Source of the DNA: TMED8 sp964468005
GTDB taxonomy: Bacteria > Pseudomonadota > Alphaproteobacteria > Rhodospirillales > Casp-alpha2
Direction of reading: 5' to 3'
Length of the DNA: 7,582 nt
Assembly: GCA_964468005.1 (NCBI GenBank)
Contig: CAYXUT010000149.1
Span: 1 to 7,582, forward strand
How positions within the stretch are numbered: position 1 is the stretch's first letter; each line of letters opens with the position of its first letter. The translations under genes and the position numbers were made by a program. The notes under the pieces are model-generated. The model saw nothing but the letters and a program-made list of their open reading frames with translations. It was not told the origin of the DNA and searched no databases. Positions 4,541-7,582 of this stretch are shown piece after piece.

Positions 4541-6745
4541 TCACGCCCCAGCCATAAAATTTGGCAACCATTTTTCGTGGCTGTCACGCAACTTGCCGAG
4601 AGAAAGACTGAAGTCCGCGAGGCGTAGGTCATCACCGCCAACGGCGCCGATACGCTGGGCCGAGACGCCCGCGGCTGCAGCGACGGCAAGGAGCGCGCCC
4701 GCGTCCTCTGTGGCAATCAGATAGCGTCCTTGGTCTTCTCCAAACAGCCACGCATGCAATGGCACGCTCCCGGCGCAATCGCCATTGATCTCAATGCCAC
4801 GCGCCGATGCCAGTGCCATTTCGGCAGCGCCGACCATTAGCCCACCGTCCGATAGGTCATGGCATGCGGCAACGGCACCTAAAAGTATCTGGCCGCGGAC
4901 GAAATCGCCGTTGCGTCTTTCCACGTCCAGGTCTACGGGCGGCGGTGCGCCGTCTTCACGGCCTTCAATCTCTCGTAGATACATCGACGCGCCGAGATGT
5001 CCCAAAGTCTCTCCGATCAAGATCATGGCCTGGCCGTCAGCCGTCGGCGCCGTTGCAACGGCTTGCTCTGCGTTTTCCAGAAGCCCAACTGCACCGATTG
5101 TAGGTGTCGGCAGAATGGCATTGCCATTGGTTTCGTTATAGAGGCTGACATTACCCGAAACGACCGGAAAATCGAGGGTTCTGCAGGCCTCACCTATGCC
5201 TTCGATGCAACCGACGAACTGGCCCATGATTTCGGGACGTTCAGGGTTGCCAAAGTTCATATTGTCGGTGATTGCCAACGGCTTGGCACCGACGGCCGTT
5301 AGGTTACGCCAAGCCTCCGCAACCGCTTGGCGGCCACCCTCAACCGGGTCGGCCAAGCAATAGCGCGGCGTGCAGTCGGAGGTCATGGCGAGCGCCTTGT
5401 CGGTACCATGCACGCGCACGATGGCAGCGTCGCCGCCGGGGCGACCAACACCCAGCGTGTCGCCCATGACCATGTGGTCATATTGTTCCCAAATCCAACG
5501 TTTGGATGCCATATCAGGCGTTCCCATAAGCTGCGCCAGAGTTGCCAGCGGATCACGGGGCTGGGCGACATCATCAGCAGAAATTTTGTCGCGCGCAGGG
5601 GTCGGCTTCCAGGGGCGTTCATCTTCATCGTACTCTGGCGAGGCCAGCGCCAGGGGATCGATGGGCAGATCCGCAACAGTTTCTCCTTCGTGGTACAACA
5701 CCATACGACCGGTATCCGTAAGCTTGCCGACGACGGCAAAATCCAGTTCCCATTTTTCGAAGATGGCGCGCGCCCGGACTTCGCTGCCGGGTTTGAGGAC
5801 CATCAACATACGCTCCTGGCTTTCTGAAAGCATCATCTCGTAGGCGGTCATGTTTACTTCGCGTTGCGGCACGTCATCAAGGTTCAACTCAACCCCCATG
5901 CCGCCCTTCGACGCCATCTCGAAGCTCGAAGACGTGAGGCCCGCCGCGCCCATGTCCTGGATCGCGACGATTATATCGGTGGCCATCAACTCCAGGCAGG
6001 CTTCGATCAAAAGTTTTTCGGTGAACGGGTCGCCAACCTGCACGGTCGGGCGCTTGGCATCCGAATCGTTGGCAAATTCCGCCGATGCCATGGTCGCACC
6101 ATGGATGCCGTCACGACCCGTCTTGGAGCCGACGTAGACGATCGGGTTTCCAGCGCCGAAAGCCGCTGAATAGAAAATGTTGTCAGTATTCGCAACGCCA
6201 ACGGTCATGGCGTTAACAAGTATGTTACCATCGTAGGCGGAATGAAATTCGCACTCCCCGCCAACGGTCGGCACACCGACACAATTGCCGTAGCCGCCGA
6301 CGCCGGCGACAACGCCATCGACCAAGTGGCGGGTCTTGGGGTGATCGGGGCTGCCAAACCGCAGCGCGTTCAAATTGGCGACTGGTCGAGCGCCCATGGT
6401 GAAAACGTCACGTAGAATGCCGCCGACACCGGTCGCTGCACCCTGGTAGGGCTCAATATATGACGGGTGGTTATGGCTCTCCATCTTGAACACTGCCGCT
6501 TGGCCATCACCAATATCGATGATACCAGCGTTCTCGCCCGGTCCGCAGATCACCCATGGCGCTTCCGTCGGTAGCGTTTTTAACCAGTATTTTGAAGACT
6601 TGTAGGAACAGTGCTCGGACCACATGACCGAGAAAATCCCGAGTTCTGTCAAATTTGGCTGGCGACCAAGAATCTCCAGCACCTTGTCATACTCGCGAGA
6701 TGACAAGCTGTGCTCGGCGACGATTTCAGAGGTGATTTCGCTCAT
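4541..6745 (-). CDS. purL: Phosphoribosylformylglycinamidine synthase subunit PurL
   Basis: A 734-aa small-type PurL, which converts FGAR to FGAM using ATP and ammonia supplied by PurQ, with PurS as third subunit, in the fourth step of de novo purine synthesis. The N-terminal half has ELGIFSVMWSEHCSYKSSK (34-52, including His45), GPGENAG (68-74), the metal/ATP-site KMESHNHP (87-94), TGVGGILRDV (105-114) and SESQERM (307-313). The second half has DNMNFGNPE (494-502), SGNVSLYNE (530-538), HDLSDGGL (629-636) and GEDQGRY (669-675). Length fits the PurSQL form rather than the ~1300-aa fused enzyme. The frame extends to TTG 6832, but ATG 6745 gives the conserved start (MSEITSEIVAEH); the nearest SD-like GGAG is a long 12 nt upstream. 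purS and purQ are not adjacent: the upstream gene is a rhomboid protease. Confidence 0.97.
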   Translation of the reverse strand: MSEITSEIVAEHSLSSREYDKVLEILGRQPNLTELGIFSVMWSEHCSYKSSKYWLKTLPTEAPWVICGPGENAGIIDIGDGQAAVFKMESHNHPSYIEPYQGAATGVGGILRDVFTMGARPVANLNALRFGSPDHPKTRHLVDGVVAGVGGYGNCVGVPTVGGECEFHSAYDGNILVNAMTVGVANTDNIFYSAAFGAGNPIVYVGSKTGRDGIHGATMASAEFANDSDAKRPTVQVGDPFTEKLLIEACLELMATDIIVAIQDMGAAGLTSSSFEMASKGGMGVELNLDDVPQREVNMTAYEMMLSESQERMLMVLKPGSEVRARAIFEKWELDFAVVGKLTDTGRMVLYHEGETVADLPIDPLALASPEYDEDERPWKPTPARDKISADDVAQPRDPLATLAQLMGTPDMASKRWIWEQYDHMVMGDTLGVGRPGGDAAIVRVHGTDKALAMTSDCTPRYCLADPVEGGRQAVAEAWRNLTAVGAKPLAITDNMNFGNPERPEIMGQFVGCIEGIGEACRTLDFPVVSGNVSLYNETNGNAILPTPTIGAVGLLENAEQAVATAPTADGQAMILIGETLGHLGASMYLREIEGREDGAPPPVDLDVERRNGDFVRGQILLGAVAACHDLSDGGLMVGAAEMALASARGIEINGDCAGSVPLHAWLFGEDQGRYLIATEDAGALLAVAAAAGVSAQRIGAVGGDDLRLADFSLSLGKLRDSHEKWLPNFMAGA

Positions 6746-6864
6746 CCGACTGGCGGTCTCCGTCTCTAGAAAGGGTGAACTTTGGCGAGTGGTCACACAG
6801 CCTTTAAATAGCAGATGCCGGCGGCTTGGCAATGGCGCTAGCGCACGCTTTTAGTAAACTAGGC

Positions 6865-6893
6865 CATAATATACGTTAATATGATGTAATAAA
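6865..6893 (-). promoter_or_regulatory. Possible purL promoter with overlapping imperfect dyad
   Basis: On the minus strand a good -10 TATTAT (6871-6866) lies 16 nt after a weak -35 TTTATT (6893-6888) in an AT-rich island between the rhomboid terminator and purL. The 22-bp imperfect palindrome CATAATAT-N6-ATATGATG (6865-6886, 7 of 8 positions symmetric) covers the -10, as an operator would. The implied leader is about 115 nt. Regulator unknown; AT-rich DNA yields such dyads fairly easily. Confidence 0.4.
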
Positions 6894-6910
6894 TTGGGCG
6901 AATGCTTCTC

Positions 6911-6935
6911 GTAAAAAGACAGCAAGGCCCTTGCC
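6911..6935 (-). terminator. Intrinsic terminator of the rhomboid gene
   Basis: On the minus strand, 9 nt after the rhomboid stop codon, GCAAG-GGC-CTTGC (6934-6922) forms a 5-bp stem with a 3-nt loop, extendable by a G-T pair. The T-run TGTCTTTTTAC (6921-6911) follows closely. This separates the rhomboid transcript from purL, which has its own promoter-like sequence downstream. Confidence 0.65.
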
Positions 6936-6943
6936 CGCGTTAT

Positions 6944-7582
6944 TTAAGAACGCCGGCTCCAAGGACCGGGCCGCATGGTAATGCGTGGGCCGCGTCGAAC
7001 AGGTCGGGTCATACCCCGATCAAATAGCGTGACGCCTTTTCGCCGCATGGGCACGACCAAGGCCAGGCCCGCAACCAAACCGCCAATGTGCGCCCACCAT
7101 GCAACGTCGCCGCCAACACCACCAGCAGCTGTGAAGGCGCTGGAGAACTGAAAAGCGATCCAAATACCAAGTACTATTCCGGCCGGTAGTTCGACAATGA
7201 AAACCCCGACCAAAGTCTTGATCGGGGTTTTTGGGTGCAGCACCAGGTAAGCGCCGATGACACCCGATATGGCCCCGCTGGCGCCAATCATGGGGATCTC
7301 AGAATTGATGTCGGTAACGCCATGAGCCAGCGCCGCCAGTACGCCACAAACACCATAGAATACGAGATAGCGTCCGTGCCCGAGTGCATCCTCGACGTTA
7401 TCGCCGAGCACCCACAGGAACAGCATGTTGCCAGCCAAGTGCATGAAACCGCCATGCAGAAACATAGAGCTGACGAGCGTTGCCCAGGCCGGCACCGCAA
7501 CGATTTCAGGTGGTAAATGCGCTTCGCCGAAAATCAGCGCAGGAATGGCGCCGAAAGCATGCACAAAATCGATCATGGCGCG
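6944..7582 (-). CDS. Rhomboid family intramembrane serine protease (5' end cut by window edge)
   Basis: The visible 210+ residues form most of a GlpG-type rhomboid, an inner-membrane protease that cleaves transmembrane substrates. Numbered from the ATG at 7576, HGGFMHLAGNMLFLW (41-55) carries the conserved His46 and Asn50 pair. GASGAISG (98-105) has catalytic Ser100, and WWAHIGG (160-166) has catalytic His163, so the Ser-His dyad is intact. Hydrophobic segments lie at about 31-58, 70-86, 98-114, 119-143 and 158-176. An Arg-rich tail (from 178) probably stays cytoplasmic. The frame stays open to the window edge and the usual first membrane helix is missing, so the real start is almost certainly beyond 7582 and ATG 7576 is internal. 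Substrates cannot be inferred. Confidence 0.93.
   Translation of the reverse strand, partial: RAMIDFVHAFGAIPALIFGEAHLPPEIVAVPAWATLVSSMFLHGGFMHLAGNMLFLWVLGDNVEDALGHGRYLVFYGVCGVLAALAHGVTDINSEIPMIGASGAISGVIGAYLVLHPKTPIKTLVGVFIVELPAGIVLGIWIAFQFSSAFTAAGGVGGDVAWWAHIGGLVAGLALVVPMRRKGVTLFDRGMTRPVRRGPRITMRPGPWSRRS

Noticed and set aside
5327..5843. Long plus-strand open frames inside purL (up to 166 codons).
   Set aside because: They lie antisense to a fully conserved gene, resemble no known protein, and are expected in GC-rich coding DNA.
6746..6832. Longer purL start at TTG 6832 (29 extra residues).
   Set aside because: The extension does not resemble PurL N-termini, the start is a TTG, and ATG 6745 gives the conserved beginning.

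Overview
The window looks like an ordinary stretch of an alphaproteobacterial chromosome, probably Rhodospirillales-like. The basis is gene content, protein style and the purL-bolA-grxD order, which is common in that class. No phylogeny was run. It holds eight protein genes, two of them cut by the window edges, plus a probable decayed ORF. There is no sign of a mobile element, phage, CRISPR array, tRNA or rRNA.

Left part (1-1630): the 5' part of gluQ (glutamyl-Q tRNA(Asp) synthetase) lies on the minus strand. It diverges from a plus-strand serine carboxylesterase of the phospholipase/carboxylesterase alpha/beta-hydrolase family. A free-standing HNH nuclease of unknown role follows on the plus strand. 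Centre-left (1631-2624): rpsD (ribosomal protein S4) has its own strong sigma70-type promoter with a GC-rich discriminator. Its ~110-nt leader contains three hairpin-forming segments, the last ending just before the Shine-Dalgarno (SD) sequence. This is the most interesting regulatory structure in the window.

Right part (2625-7582): everything is on the minus strand and converges on rpsD. In transcription order the genes are: a 5'-truncated rhomboid intramembrane protease with its own terminator; purL (FGAM synthase large subunit, short PurSQL type) behind an AT-rich promoter with a dyad; a ~500-bp gene-poor gap with what looks like a broken small ORF; bolA; grxD (monothiol CGFS glutaredoxin); and an unrecognised, highly charged 200-aa protein. 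BolA and CGFS glutaredoxins form [2Fe-2S]-bridged complexes, so bolA-grxD is a functional pair. purL belongs to purine synthesis, and its partners purS and purQ are not in the window.

No new multi-gene system is evident. The points worth a second look are the rpsD leader, the purL-bolA gap, the unknown charged protein, the orphan HNH protein, and the dyads at the purL and bolA promoters.
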